DNA from: Lucinisca nassula
Lineage: Eukaryota; Mollusca; Bivalvia; Lucinida; Lucinidae
Assembly (NCBI GenBank): GCA_963580285.1
Contig: OY757016.1
Span: 46,391,124 to 46,455,123, forward strand
Direction: 5' to 3'
DNA length: 64,000 nt
Under the pieces are notes generated by a model. The model did no database searches, was not told the DNA's origin, and worked only from the letters and a program-made list of their open reading frames with translations. This document shows, piece after piece, positions 11,621 to 23,821 of the stretch; position 1 is the stretch's first letter, and each line of letters opens with the position of its first letter. Made by a program: the position numbers and the translations under genes.

Positions 11621-11759
11621 AACAGACTAAGTATTTTGCTTTAGGCGCCCAGACTGCCATAAATCTAAATTTTGCATTACGTTAACAGGCATTTTAATCC
11701 AACACTTAGGCACCTAGGTAAAAATTTGGGTGCCTTGGGCGACTGGGCACCTGTTAGTC

Positions 11760-12700
11760 TGTATGAAGTGGAGGAGGTGGACATGGACTGGTTGCTATCA
11801 CTGAATGCATCATAACATAAGGAACAACAATATTTATGGTTTAGGGATGGGGATCTGTACAGTTCCTGAGAGGTCTTTTAAGCAGTAGAGGGGCTGGGGC
11901 TTGGCCACAGCAGATCCCAGGAAAGCCAAAGATTGTTGTCACTGAATGTGTTTTATCATAAGGACTAAGATATTATATATGGTTTAGGGGTGGGGATCTG
12001 AACAGTGTTTCTATGGCTTTTTATGAAGTGGAGGGGTGAGGCATGACCCGGGGTACCCCTGGGGACCTCCAGGTTGCTGTCGCTGAATGTGTCTTATCAT
12101 AAGGAACCTGAATACATGTATACATATGGTTGAGGGGTGGTGCTCTGAACAGTTTCTCAGACAGTTGGCCTTTTGCGAAGTGAAAGGGTGGGCTATAATT
12201 ATTGGCCCTGGCACAAACTGTGAGACCCTAGGTTGCTGTCACTGAATGTGTCTTATCATAAGTAACAAGAATATAAAATAACCTTTAAATGACATTTTCT
12301 CCTAAACCAGTGGATAGATTTGGAAATTATTTCACTGGAATGTTCAGTGGGTGACCCTCTACCAAAATTGCTCAAACCGTTGTATGTTTTAGTGGTGGGG
12401 ATATGTATGGTTCAGGAGATAAAGGTTTTTTTAAGCTATGGATGGGTTGGGGCATGGCCCCGGCATATCCCAGGAAAGCCCATATAGCTTAGGGATTTGG
12501 TGAGATATGAGGCACTTTTATGAAGTGGAAATGTGGGAGGTAGAGGAATTGCCCCACCCCCACCCTAAGTTGGTGTGTCTGAATGTGTCTAATTATACGG
12601 TATATGCTTGTGAGGTAGGGATTTGATTTTAATGGTTTCGGAGATATATTGCCTTTTATGAAGTGGAGGGGCAGGGCATGGCCCCAGCACATTTACCCAG
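11760..12700 (-). repeat. Family F tandem array, second block
   Basis: About six diverged monomers carry GGTTTAGGGATGGGGATCTG and TGTCTTATCATAAGGAAC phrases. No open frame is conserved between monomers. Confidence 0.65.
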
Positions 12701-12841
12701 TACAAAGAGACCCCAGGTTGTTTAGCTCTTTTTCATAAGAAAATGGCTTTTGGGGGGCAATTAAAGCCTATAAAATTGGAATTATTATTTTTTTTTTTAG
12801 ATAAAACCCCTTTAAACAAGATTTCTTCTTCAGTGGTTCTT

Positions 12842-12970
12842 TTCGGTAAACCAGGGATCGCAAGATCGAACCCGGGCTTCTCCAGACTTTCGGATGAGTC
12901 TTTAAACCGAGGTCCCGTCTCCGTATGACCTTAGCTGTTAGTGGGACGTAAAACTCTAACACTCACTCAC
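12842..12970 (+). mobile_element. SINE family G, 5'-truncated, with 12-bp TSD
   Basis: It starts inside the tRNA-like half and ends with GTGGGACGTAAAACTC plus an ACTC tail. The perfect direct repeat TCAGTGGTTCTT flanks it (12830-12841, 12971-12982), so the truncation dates from insertion. Confidence 0.85.
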
Positions 12971-13149
12971 TCAGTGGTTCTTAAGGGTACTATACATGTA
13001 TATGATTCTCTTTTAATTGCTGCAGTCTGTTGGGCTTTTTACAGAAGAAAAATTTCATTTTTGATAACTTGCCCTCATCCAATTTTGGCCCCAAAAGGGG
13101 AGCTATGTTGTCATCTGACAACTCTTGCTTGTCAATATATCATCCATAC

Positions 13150-13680
13150 ATTTCAGCTGGGGGCTTGAAGAAATAGATGGGCTGCACGATGCTTCCACAC
13201 AGCTGGTATACCGCTTAGAGGATCTAAGTCTGCCCAGGCAAAGCGGAGCGAGTCGGACCGTCCATGCTTATAAACCTTATTGGTTTCATTGGGTGGCAGG
13301 GCTTGAGATGTCATTTCATCTCAATGTCAGGTAAAAGTCCCACAAAATTGGAAGCAACGTCTCCAAAATGACCTTGACAGTGTTGATGAAACTGCCCTGC
13401 CCATCGGGCTTGGAGAACTTGATTGGGCTGCACGATGCTTCCACTCAGTGCTGATACCGACCGCTGGTAATCCGCTTAGGACGTCTAAGCCTGCCCGGGA
13501 AAATTGCTGCGAGTCGGCCCGTCCATGCTTATAAACACTATTGGTTTCACTGGGCGGCAGGGACTGAGATGTCATTTCTTCTCAATGTCGGGTAAAAGTC
13601 CCACAAAATTGGAAGCAACATCTCCAAAATGACCTAAATAGTGTTGACGGGGACATTAAACCTGAAATCAAACAAACAAA
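13150..13680 (+). mobile_element. Two SINE family N copies in tandem
   Basis: The first copy (13150-13390) breaks off at GACAGTGTTGATG, and a second, complete copy (13395-13680) follows directly, ending in (CAAA)n. The heads share GGGCTGCACGATGCTTCCAC. Confidence 0.65.
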
Positions 13681-13682
13681 AA

Positions 13683-14000
13683 CATTATATTTTAGCTGGC
13701 TGTCACCAGGGAAAGTTCGCTGGAGACAGCCGGCTGTCTCCAGCGAACTTTCGCTGGAGACAGCCAGCTTTCAAAAACAAGTAATACAAGTATTCAAAAA
13801 TGATAAAATTCATGTATTGATATTCAAAACCATAAAAATAAATATTCTCAAGCATATTAATAGAATTAAAATCAGTGAATAACTTAATTATTTATCAATA
13901 TACCATCTGTATATTTTAGCTGGCTGTCACCAGCGAAAGTTCGCTAGAGACAGCCGGCTGTCTCCAGCGAACTTTCGCTGGTGACAGCCGGCTGTCAATA
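13683..14000. repeat. Pair of GACAGCCGGCTGTC palindrome arrays
   Basis: Arrays at 13690-13770 and 13915-14000 each start TTTTAGCTGGCTGTCACC and are nearly full palindromes. About 140 bp of AT-rich sequence separates them. Confidence 0.65.
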
Positions 14001-14039
14001 GCAATTTTATATCCATATTTTATCATATTCCAGCTTACT

Positions 14040-14260
14040 CTGGACCCTTTTTGACAAAATAAATTTTGGGCTAATTTCTGAATGCCTCTGGAACTGGAGG
14101 GGGTGAGGCATACCACTCTGAATGGTTTCTGAGATACAATTAAGTCTATAATTTTATGAACTGGAGGGATTGGAGCATACCCCCAGGGGTCCAAGGTTGG
14201 TATCAGTGAATTTGTCTTTTCGAGTACCAGGGTTGTCAAATATTTGACTCGGCTCATTAA
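14040..14260 (-). repeat. Family F remnant
   Basis: One to two diverged monomers (GAATGGTTTCTGAGATAC, ACTGGAGGGATTGGAGC). Confidence 0.5.
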
Positions 14261-15960
14261 TCAGTATTGCAGATGATATAATGAAAATGTCTTCAGACAA
14301 TCCACACCGGCCACCGGTGCTATTATTAAATAGTTAGATATTTTCCCAGGCTCAAAATTTGAAACAAACTGATAGCTGCACATACTGGTAGGCTCCACAT
14401 ACGGGTAGCCTGATTGTTATTCTTTATGGTTACTCACAAATACATGTACTTTTCCACCCAAAACCTTAACTGACACAAGAACCCATTCAGAAATAGTCAA
14501 ACAAACAATCAAAGCACTGAGAGTACTGGTAGATCGATTGTCTTCAAGCGTAAAAAGGGCAAATAATCATGAACTGAGGGTTAAATTATGTCGTTAAAAT
14601 CTTTTATTCTTGTTTTGAAGCAAAATTTCACAGTGAAGAGCTTGATCAGACGCTGCATTCAACAGCTCGGGATCTAGGTCTTCACTGTTTGCCAAGTCCA
14701 CTCTGTGATTCAATAATAACCATCTTTAGGCTTACACAACACTCTGACAATACTGCGGCTATTTTCTATATAAAAGTTATTCCGACAAGTCAGTTACAGT
14801 CACGTGATCTTCAGCACTGAACAGTTTTTATCCTTTGAAACTTTGAAGTCGATTGACAAATAATCGATTTAAACTTATTAAACCGCGTTACTTGTACGTC
14901 TATAAAGCCACATTACGAAAACATGCCTATACAAATACATTGCACATTTGTAAAGACGAAAACAGTAACATTTTAAATGAAAAATTGTGATTTTTTTTCA
15001 GCTCAAAACATAGATTGTGGGTGCTTGTAAGGCGGTTCCTGCGAATATCCGCAATCTATGTTTTCGAACAAAAATCAGACAGATAATGTTAAACCCCCTA
15101 AACCCCAGTTTGCTCTATATAAAGTGGGGATTAGAGTGATCTTCGATTCACGGACAATGTTTACCATGATCAGATGCCGCAATCAGGGTCTATACTTACT
15201 GTTTGCAGTTACACGAAACAGTCTAAGTACCAGATCGTTTTACAGCCTAATATCTATGTGTGCTGTGAGTGCTTTGATTTATTTAATCTCAAAACATTTT
15301 CTGGAATGCACTCTTCCAACTCAAGTCAGGCACGTCCATTCTGCTAAATTGGTGTCTACATAAATGGCAAGCGATTTATACAGAAAACACTGGTTGCATG
15401 GCTCCACTGACCAGGGTTGAAAGGGATGACCTTTCCGCAAGAAGATGTGTGATCGAGACATGACCTTGAAGTTAAAAAAAGTCTTTCATTCTCTTTCTTT
15501 TCTAGCCGTAGGTCCTACAGCAGTCTGGTTAAATTGACAGTACTTTACTTAAACACCAGCACTATCATAATCAAACAATGACAGCTGAGCAGACAACGCC
15601 TTCCGATCTGGGTATTCAGTGTATGATAAACCTGTCCAGATTCTATAGATAGTCATCTTGCGCAATACTCTGACCTTCAATTGTCACTTCGATAAAAATA
15701 GAATAGCTATTTTCTATTAATAAATATAACAGTGGGTTTTCCAAATCAGTGATGGTCACGTGGACAATTGCAGGAATGGAAATTGTGTGGTATGTAACTT
15801 AAGATCGATTGTCGATAACAATCGATCTAAAAACCACAGTTGCAGACTCAAGACCATGTCCTTCAGAACATAATTTTTTTTCCAGGCAGCCAGTATCAGC
15901 CCAAATTGATGATAGCGTAGCAAACATAACTTAAAAGTTCTATTTCTACATCATGTCAAA
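14261..15960. repeat. Diverged 1-kb tandem duplication, no gene
   Basis: Blocks near 14690-14900 and 15645-15840 share, in order, TATTTTCTAT, GTCACGTG and a GATCGATTGT/CGATTGACAAATAATCGA motif. This indicates an old duplication. I see no coding sequence. Confidence 0.4.
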
Positions 15961-15992
15961 TGAAACCCTATCATTGTAAACAAGTTTTATAT

Positions 15993-16085
15993 CAGCTGGT
16001 TGTCAGCAGCCTCACAGGCTGGTGACAACCGGTTGTCAGCAGCCTAACAGGCTGGTGACAACCGGTTGTCAGCAGCCAGTTCCAA
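15993..16085. repeat. Array of GACAACCGGTTGTC palindromes, inverted copy
   Basis: Two perfect GACAACCGGTTGTC cores with GCAGCCTCACAGGCTGGT spacers. It starts AGCTGGTTGTCAGC, the complement of the end of the 3690-3808 array. Confidence 0.7.
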
Positions 16086-16134
16086 TAGAAAAATATCAGT
16101 ACTTTTAGGATGAACTACAGCTATTTTGTTCGTT

Positions 16135-16420
16135 TGAGTTGAGGTTTTCCGTCCCCGTCAACACTATTTAGATCATTTTGGAGACGTTGCTTCCAATTTT
16201 GTGGGGCTTTTACCCGACTCTGAGATAAAATGACATCAAGCCCTACCACCCATAGAAACAGCTAGGGTTTAAGGAGCCATCCGACTCGCATCACTTTTCC
16301 TGGGCAGGCTTAGACCTAAGCGGTTTACCAGTATTCAAGTTCAGTCGGTTTCAGCAGTGTGTGGAAGCACCGTGCAGCCCATCTATTTCTCCAAGCCCTG
16401 ATGGACGGTGGCAAATTATC
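16135..16420 (-). mobile_element. SINE family N
   Basis: It shares CATTTTGGAGACGTTGC, GGCAGGCTTAGACCTAAGC and the CCATCTATTTCTCCAAGCCC head with the other copies. Confidence 0.65.
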
Positions 16421-16749
16421 TGAAGCTATGAATTATCAGATCTGCTTTCCAAGACACAATTCAATCAAGATGATGGGCCAGCGCATTGGTGCAGTGGTAA
16501 AACACAAGAGCTGGAATATTCCACTATGCGCTCGCCACGAGGAAAATTTTTGACGAACATGTCCCAATGAAATTTACCAAAATCTACAATGTACATGCCC
16601 TTGGTCATTCAGGACGAGTGAAATTTTGAATAATTTTCCAGCCCTGAGTACTTGACCCTGATTAAGGGGTTCTAGGTTCGAGTTCCACACTAGGCATCAT
16701 GTGTTTATCTTTGGCCACTGCATAGTACTGGTTTCTACCCAGGAATTAA

Positions 16750-16929
16750 CCCTTTTCTTGCTGTTCACGACAACCACTATCTCTGGAAACAGTGTAGATC
16801 CAGATCAGATGGATCTACACTGTTTGACATTCAATTTATGAACTTGTAGGAATAAATTACATCAAGCAATCTGATTGGTTCAAAGTCAGAAATGGGTGTG
16901 GCTAATCTGAATATTCATCAAGAGAAGGG
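16750..16929. mobile_element. TTAA-flanked palindromic MITE, family P1
   Basis: TTAA at 16746-16749 and 16930-16933. The central palindrome is shortened (GATCCAGATCAGATGGATC), and the right half keeps CAATCTGATTGGTT. Confidence 0.7.
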
Positions 16930-17264
16930 TTAACTGCGCTAATGGACAAATTTGACCCAGTATAGTATATAGAGGCTTCAGTGCTTCGGGTCGAGGATGT
17001 GTTATCATTATGTATTACACACACCAAATATAAATTAGCAACACAAAAGATTTTAACTGCTAATAGGAGCAGTCTGATCTGTGTCTTCCATGTTTGCCAA
17101 TCCGTCTGCACCATTTGGACTCCTTGCTAGATCGTGAAAATAATTTAACATTTTAGGAGCATTGCAGCGGGTCCGTGTCTGAATTTTAAGGATTTTACAG
17201 TAGCGCACATCAGGCACTAAACATTGAAATAACGTTGATCAACCCATTGTGTATTGGAAACCCC

Positions 17265-17450
17265 AAAACAGGTTCCCTGGCAAACAGTGCATGCCCAGAT
17301 CAGACGCTGCAGAATGTGGCCTCTGATTGCAAAAAGTTCTGCCATTTTCCAAATAAATTTTGAAGAAAACACAACCTGACACCCCTAAATTTTGAAACAG
17401 ACTCCTACTGTATAGGAAGATTCCATTTTGTACAAAAAGGGCTGTTAAAC
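17265..17450. mobile_element. MITE family P2, partial
   Basis: It matches the 58282-58491 copy from CAAACAGTGC through ATTTTGTACAAAAAGGG, with a shortened palindrome. Confidence 0.5.
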
Positions 17451-18605
17451 ATCGACCTGGCCCAGGCTAGTCAGAAAAAAAAGTAAAAGTCTAGACACCG
17501 GTCGCAAGATTGTCACTGCTGTTTCTATCTTGTCAGTCATGGCGGAAGCCACGTTTTTTTATTCTTCTTTGTTCCGCCTATGGACGACGTATTTTCTTTC
17601 AAAATTTTCCTTCTTCCTAACACGTTCCGCATTTTGGAACTGTCAAAGTGGCAACCAAAACAATAGCACGTGTAATTCATTGGTCATAATAAACAGATCG
17701 CGAATCAATCTGAAGAAATTGGTTGGTCAACACGAACCAGTGAAATTTCAGGGATAAACAGCCATTCAGCGACGACGTAATGAATATGACAGCTGTTCCA
17801 TCATTTGTTGTTCCTCCAGATTTGGGCTTATTAACATTAAATAAAATGGGTCTTTTTGTGTCTTGGGAATATAATTTTATATTTCCAGTATTCTTATCGG
17901 CTAAAATACATCTCGCAAGGATGTTGAACTGTAGAAAATTGTCTTTTTGTTAGCTATTCTCAATAAGGTTTTCTTATCGACAAAAATATTGGAAAATTGA
18001 AGAGCCACTGCTGGTTCTCCATTTAGGGTAAAATACTACACCTTACCGGGTGTGTTTACATGGTGGGCGATGCTTGCTTACATAGTAATGCTTACTATCC
18101 GCGGACGCCTGATTACACTCTTCTGGAGTCCATGTCTGTTGATCTGAACATTGAGTTTGGATTAACGCTTTGGTACTACGACCTAAACTACTTTACAACT
18201 GAGGGACAGACTGAGGGGTTCCCCTTAATAGCGAAAAGGACTCCTTTTCGCGAAAAGTCTTTCTGAGCTAATTTGTAACATGAACTGGTGTAGTAAGCCC
18301 CTCAAAAAAGGTTATCCATGAACATCATTTCCGATCCAACAAAGAAGTCATGGCGGCAGTTGAGAAGTGAGTCGGAGACATATGGACCCTGGCTTTTTCA
18401 GTTCTGTGCTGATGGCACTGGAACAGCCCTGGTCCAAGTTTATCATTCTAGAGAGCTATTACATTGAAAAAAAAAGGAGAGATCGATCTCACCCAGAAAA
18501 AGTTAGGATATTTTTTAGTGACTCGCCCTGGTAGATAGCACTTGCAGGCACATATAATGTCCCTTTTTCCCAGACAGGTCCTAATTATGTGTGCTCAGTA
18601 GATTT
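17451..18605. other. Low-repeat stretch, possible gene 5' region
   Basis: No repeat family from this window matches here. At 18351 a well-placed ATG (GTCATGGCGGCAG) is followed 17 nt later by GTGAGT, a good splice donor, so a tiny first exon beginning MAAVE is possible. Its phase does not fit the LRR exon at 30866 directly, so this is conjecture. A 73-codon frame from ATG 17539 has no recognisable domain. Confidence 0.25.
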
Positions 18606-18611
18606 ATTATA

Positions 18612-18780
18612 CTGGCCCCTTTAGCTGAGTGGTAGAGCGTCTGCTTCGGGAATGTGAGCTCGCGGGTTCGATCCCCGGCTGCGCCATACAAAATGCGCGA
18701 AAATGGTAGTAGGCGCTCCCCTAGCGGACGCTCGCATTATCAGGGGTAGTCCTAGGAAGATAAATGAAGGCAGGTAAGTA
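18612..18780 (+). mobile_element. tRNA-derived SINE
   Basis: The head has TAGCTGAGTGGTAGAGCG (A box) and GGGTTCGATCCCCGG (B box). The anticodon arm does not pair well, so it is not called a tRNA gene. A 90-bp body with the hairpin-like CTCCCCTAGCGG follows. Confidence 0.55.
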
Positions 18781-19187
18781 TTTCTTAAAAGGATACTTTG
18801 TTTTCTTTTTCTTTCTTTCTCGACTTAATGCAATACGCCCGCGAGTAGAAGTGGAAGTGGAGGCAATGATCAGGAATTGATACAATTAACCCACAGCTCC
18901 CATCAGAGACACCAAAGGGAAAGAAACACAAACATGAAACAACAGACCCTTATGGAAACATCAATAGCATTGATAGGACATTCTTGGCATGTTGTGCTGT
19001 CGAGCAATCCAAGTATGTTGATAGAAAAGATAAAAGCATGTCAGTGAGTGACGATAGTGAGATGGTGAAGGAGATGAAAGATGATAGGTTAAAATAGATG
19101 AAAATGGCTAAAATCTTGTTAAAACACACTATACTTTTGAACTTAGATCTTGACATGCTGCAGCTTGGCAATCTCTGCCTTGAATAT

Positions 19188-20147
19188 AGAATGTAGGACA
19201 AAACGTCCCGTGGACAAAACGTCCCATGCCATTTTTGACCAGGTGGACAAAACGTCCCACGGCATTTTTTTTCAGGGTAGACAAAACGTCCCACACGATT
19301 TTGACAGGGTGGACAAAACGTCCCATGCTATTTCGACAGGGTGGACAAAACGTCCCATATTCTTGAGGTGGTGTTAGGGAGAAGCAAGGGATTTGGAAGG
19401 GTATGCGACAATATACTCCCATGAACACTACAAAAATGAATGTGGAAATATGGTTGTTTATTGTACTAATTTCATTTCAATTAATTATTAATCAGACATA
19501 TCCCTATTCCTAATCAGATTATGTTAATTCTCGGACCCAACAATTGAAAGGTCCGAGGTTAATTGTAATTAGTCAAAATATTTTCACACTGTGTATGATT
19601 GAGCCAATATCATTTCTAATACCATTTCAACAAACAACAATTAGTTATTTATTAGATAGATTGGATAATTCTTTTTATTAATAATGATTCCCTTTAGACA
19701 ATTAAACTCTACCTTCTAATTGAATATGGGACATTTTGTCCACCTTGTCGAAATAGCATGGGACGTTTTGTCGACACTGTCAAAATTGTGTGGGACGTTT
19801 TGTCCACCCTGAAAAAAATGATGTAGGACGTCGACGTTTTGTCCACCCTGAAAACATGATGTGGGACGTTGTAGTGTGTTACCAGTATAGACAATAGTAA
19901 ACCCTTAACAGAGCCTCTGCTAGAACAAAATATATACCCGCTGATATATAATTAGAATATTGCCTCTCTCATAGCATCAGTATTAAAGTAGCAATAAAGC
20001 TGGTCACTTGTTGTAGTAGTTCCATACTCGGATTAATAAAGTAAATAATCTTAAATGCGTTACTTTACGGTGTTAGCCTTACAGTTGGACACTACAGACA
20101 TTTTGTCCACCTGGTCACAATGGCATATGGGACGTTTTGTCCGGCTC
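19188..20147. mobile_element. Mutator-like element with GGACAAAACGTCCC arrays
   Basis: Five copies of GGACAAAACGTCCC or close variants stand at the left end (19195-19360). Inverted copies stand at the right (19730-19870 and 20092-20143). The 10-bp direct repeat CCTTGAATAT flanks the element (19178-19187, 20148-20157), a length typical of Mutator-like elements. The interior is AT-rich without a transposase, so it is non-autonomous. Confidence 0.7.
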
Positions 20148-20297
20148 CCTTGAATATGTCAAGGCTTGGCGTGCTGACAGCGGCTTCTGGAAGGGCATTC
20201 CAGTACATTGTTTGTCGCAATAAAAGCTCTGCAGAGCTTATGTTATTTATTACGGATATCCTGGTGTATGAATGTCATTTGACGTGTCACCAGTAAC

Positions 20298-20680
20298 AAA
20301 GTAGAAGTAAAACAAAGATCAGGAATTGATACAATTAACTTACTCCACCCATAAAAGACACCAAAGGGAAAGAAATACAAACATTAAGCGACAAGACCAT
20401 AATGGAAACCTAAACAAAGGAAGGCCATAAGGACAGTTACTTTCCCACAAAATGGCCATATGGCCATCCAAAATTAAAAGCCCCCCAGTGGAAATCTTCC
20501 ACTGACCGTTCCAAGGCGGCTCTTCTGTGGCGATTTATTTATGTTGTTGTTTGTTGCCTACTGTGTGTATCGCTTGTGTCTTTTAATTTTGGATGGCCAT
20601 ATGGCCATTTTGTGGGAAAGTAACTGTCCTTATGGCCTTCCTTTGTTTAGGTTTCCATTATGGTCTGGTCGCTTATTCTA
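20298..20680. repeat. Perfect 87-bp inverted repeat, family R
   Basis: 20394-20480 and 20580-20666 are exact reverse complements, separated by a 99-bp loop. The pairing continues about ten more bases with one mismatch. A single-arm relative lies at 59160-59440 and a fragment at 18845-18960. Confidence 0.85.
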
Positions 20681-20684
20681 ATTT

Positions 20685-20826
20685 TAGGGACCGAGTTTGT
20701 CAGGAGCCGAGTTTGTCAGGGGCCGAGTTTGTAGGGGCCAAGTTTGCTAGGGGCCGAGTTTGTTAGGGGCCGAGATGTCCTGTCACCGGCCGATTTTGTT
20801 ATAGGCCGAATTATCCAGGGACCCAA
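20685..20826 (+). repeat. Array of GGGCCGAGTTTGT motifs
   Basis: At least five copies of (A/G)GCCGAGTTTGT(C/T)AGGG, then GGCCGATTTTGTTATAGG. The motif is close to the end arrays of 21774-23757. No inverted partner was found. A near-identical 19-bp direct repeat (TTGACGTGTCACCA...) lies at 20279 and 20827. Confidence 0.6.
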
Positions 20827-21330
20827 TTGACGTGTCACCATTAACAATTCTGATTCTGATTCTGAACGCACTCGCGGTGGTTTGGCCTATAAGTCCCGGA
20901 TTTTATTCCATCCAGGGAACCATCAGTTTCCCACTTCCAGTGACGTTTCCACCAGTGTTTACACGTCTCTGCTGAAATGTATGTCCAGCATTTATATTCG
21001 GAGTTTATAGCTGTTTAAAAACGTATCACCACGTATCTCACTGTCTTCTAACATGTCAGCATGCATTGAATAAACTTCAAGAAGTTGTCATTCACGTGCA
21101 CAACATATGGCAAAGCCCAAAGAATCCGGGACGTTTCGGTCCTGAGTCATTTCGGCCGGGTCGTTTCGGCCTGGATCGTTTCGGCCTAAACTTGGACTTG
21201 GGGTCATTTCGGCCTATATTGGTGGGTCGTTTCGGTCCTGGGTCGTTTCGGCCAGATTTTATAAGATATTTTTTTTTTCAGCAGAGTACCTGTTGAATTT
21301 TGCAATATTTTTACATAGCCTTTCACGTAA

Positions 21331-21549
21331 GCCAGGTTTGATTCACCATATTTGCATTATTTGCTAGATCCCAGCTTGCACATTGTCAATATTGGAAAAA
21401 CAGGTAACCAGACCCCCCTGACCTTTTAAGGAAAAACAGGTAACCAGACCCCCCTGACCTTTTAAGGTCAGGGGGTCTGGTTACCTGTTTTTCCAACACT
21501 GATAACCTTCAGACTAGGAACCAGCAGATAATGCAAATAAGGTGAATAG
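21331..21549. mobile_element. Hairpin element, family H, copy 2
   Basis: TTCACCATATTTGCATTATT faces AATGCAAATAAGGTGAA. The inner arm GGTAACCAGACCCCCCTGAC occurs twice on the left and once, inverted, on the right, showing an internal duplication of one arm. Confidence 0.7.
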
Positions 21550-21773
21550 CCCAATTAAAGAATTTTAAAAGTACTTTTCACAGCCATGTTTCCAGTTAGC
21601 ACCAACACGGTGGTGTGATGGATTTGATAATTGTCAGAAAACAACTTTACTACAATTATATATAAAATTGTATAGTGAATAACAATCGCACAGCAGGCAC
21701 TCGGGTGATGTCAAATCATAGTTATAACGTCGTGACGTTGCATCGATGAAGATGTGACTTCTTTCTCACATGC

Positions 21774-23757
21774 GGTCCCTGGACATTTCGGCCCATAACA
21801 AAATCGGCCCATGACAAAATCGGCCCATAACAAAATCGGCCCATACAAAATCGGCCCATAGCAATTTCGATCAACAATTTTAATGATGGTATAATTATTA
21901 TGTTTGCATATAACTGATTTGCTTGCACGGCCAATTAAATCAGTAGCATGTAGGTCGAAAATGGGATGAAAAGAAAATATGTTCAGTTTGAGAAATTAAT
22001 ATTCTTTCCTCTGATAAAAAACACATTGTGTTAACAAGTCCGAGAAAATAATACCGCCCTTAATCCCACTTTATATAGGGGGTATATGTTATTATGCTTA
22101 TCTCTGATCCAAGACTTATGTTGTGGGTACTCGATGGAACCGCCACCGCATGCTCGGATTATAAATAAAACAAATATCACTTTTTTGTGTAGGAAAAGTA
22201 GTCATTTTGGATAAAATGAAAGAATGCACTATGTCACACGGGTGTGTTTTCGTAATGGATATATAAGAAAGAAAATCCACATATCCACATATCAGGAGGG
22301 ACTCTAGTCAAAACCACCATTTGGCATACAGACTCATCACGAGCCCTACAAATTACTGCAAATTTTCATTCTTTCCCAAAACCTTTTTTCATAAGAATCT
22401 CGGGCTCGAGTTGGAATGCTCTACCGCGCGCCAAATAGTCTTGATCCCCACCCTGGCACAGTTTAGTGATGCTGTGTGCCGGGTTTGGCATGTGTCCCCC
22501 AAGTCACTGGCCTCTGTTTGTTTTACTTTTAACTATACTAACACTCGCCTAGCACTGTACAAACTAATTTCACCTGCTATACTTATCTTTCATTTCAACT
22601 AACCCCCTTCAGTACTTGGTATACTGGAATCCCTTCTGAAAGTTCTCCTAGGAGGTTAAGAAGTAGATAGAAAATGCACTCTTAAGAATGTTCTGAAAAT
22701 GCTTAAGGGTATATGATATTTGATTGTTTTCACTGCAGGCAATGGTTAGAAAACTGACATCAAGCGTTGTTCACAGTCACATTGGGCTTATGAAATTGTT
22801 AAGGGTTTCGTTGTACATTGTATTTCTTATTTCTGCTTTTCAACACGTCCATTTACGTAATGGAATACGCTATGAATAAGAGGCGCATTGATTAGCTTTT
22901 AGCAGAAAATCTTCAATTTTATTACAAGAATCATGCATAGGTTTTCGTGCATTAACATTTGCTAGGTCCCACTTTTGCTACTTCACGAGCCCAGCATACA
23001 CAGATCGACTTGCTCAGCCGCACAGTATGGTCATGATCGCTGGAGGCATGAGGTAGCTTTGCCTACTTTATGATTCATAGTTACACACAAATCAGACTGC
23101 GCGGATGCACAGGCTGATGTGTCTTTCGTTGGGCCCCGGCGCTAGGCCCACATATAGCCCTTGTCCAATAACATTCATAAAACAAAACCGATAGCAAGAA
23201 ACAAAGAAAGAATTAAAGACACACATTAGGAGACATAGACTTATGGATGATTGGCACGTGCCACAATAATGACTGAGGTTTGAGTAAAGTGATAATCGTT
23301 TGTTTGTTGCTTTAAGGCACGTGTCGATAAAGGCAACAACCTAAAGTGATTATTAATCATTTTGCATACCGACATGTGTCATCAATATAAACAAATAAGC
23401 AATGACACTAGAACTGGTATTTCAGAGTTCATAAATATACATTTTTTAAATAAAAAAAACACACCCTCTTTTATATTTTTTTATTTCTTATCTTCCATTT
23501 CAAAGTTTGCATTGCGAGAAGACTCACATCTGAGGGAGGTATTTATTGAAAATAATGATAAAGATGCCTAGCGGTGAAAAGCGGTAAAATAAATTGTATA
23601 TACATGTATTTTATCATAAATTAACTATATCTTTAATTTTTTAAATTTTGGCTGGAAATCACCCCTATTACAGCCTTTTAATCATTTATGGGCCGAAATT
23701 GCTATGGGCCGATTTTGTCATGGGCCGATTTTGTTATGGGCCGAAATGACCCGGAAC
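21774..23757. mobile_element. Mutator-like element with GGCCGATTTTGT arrays
   Basis: The left end has five copies of AAAATCGGCCCAT(A/G)(A/G)C (21780-21865). The right end has four inverted copies (23688-23745). The terminal sequence GG(T/C)CC...CATTTCGGCCC is shared by both ends. The perfect 9-bp direct repeat CTCACATGC flanks it (21765-21773, 23758-23766). Interior frames, for example at 22321-22602, have no recognisable domain. Confidence 0.75.
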
Positions 23758-23821
23758 CTCACATGCAATGCACAAGAAAAAGACTTCTTTTCAAGATCCT
23801 TTGAAATTGTTATTGTTTGTT

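Noticed and set aside
12941..13334. Frames at 12941-13168 and 13125-13334
   Set aside because: They are translations of SINE G and SINE N sequence.
17530..17757. 75-codon frame with ATGGCGGAAGCC start
   Set aside because: The start context is good, but the peptide has no recognisable domain and no donor site or homologous neighbour supports it.
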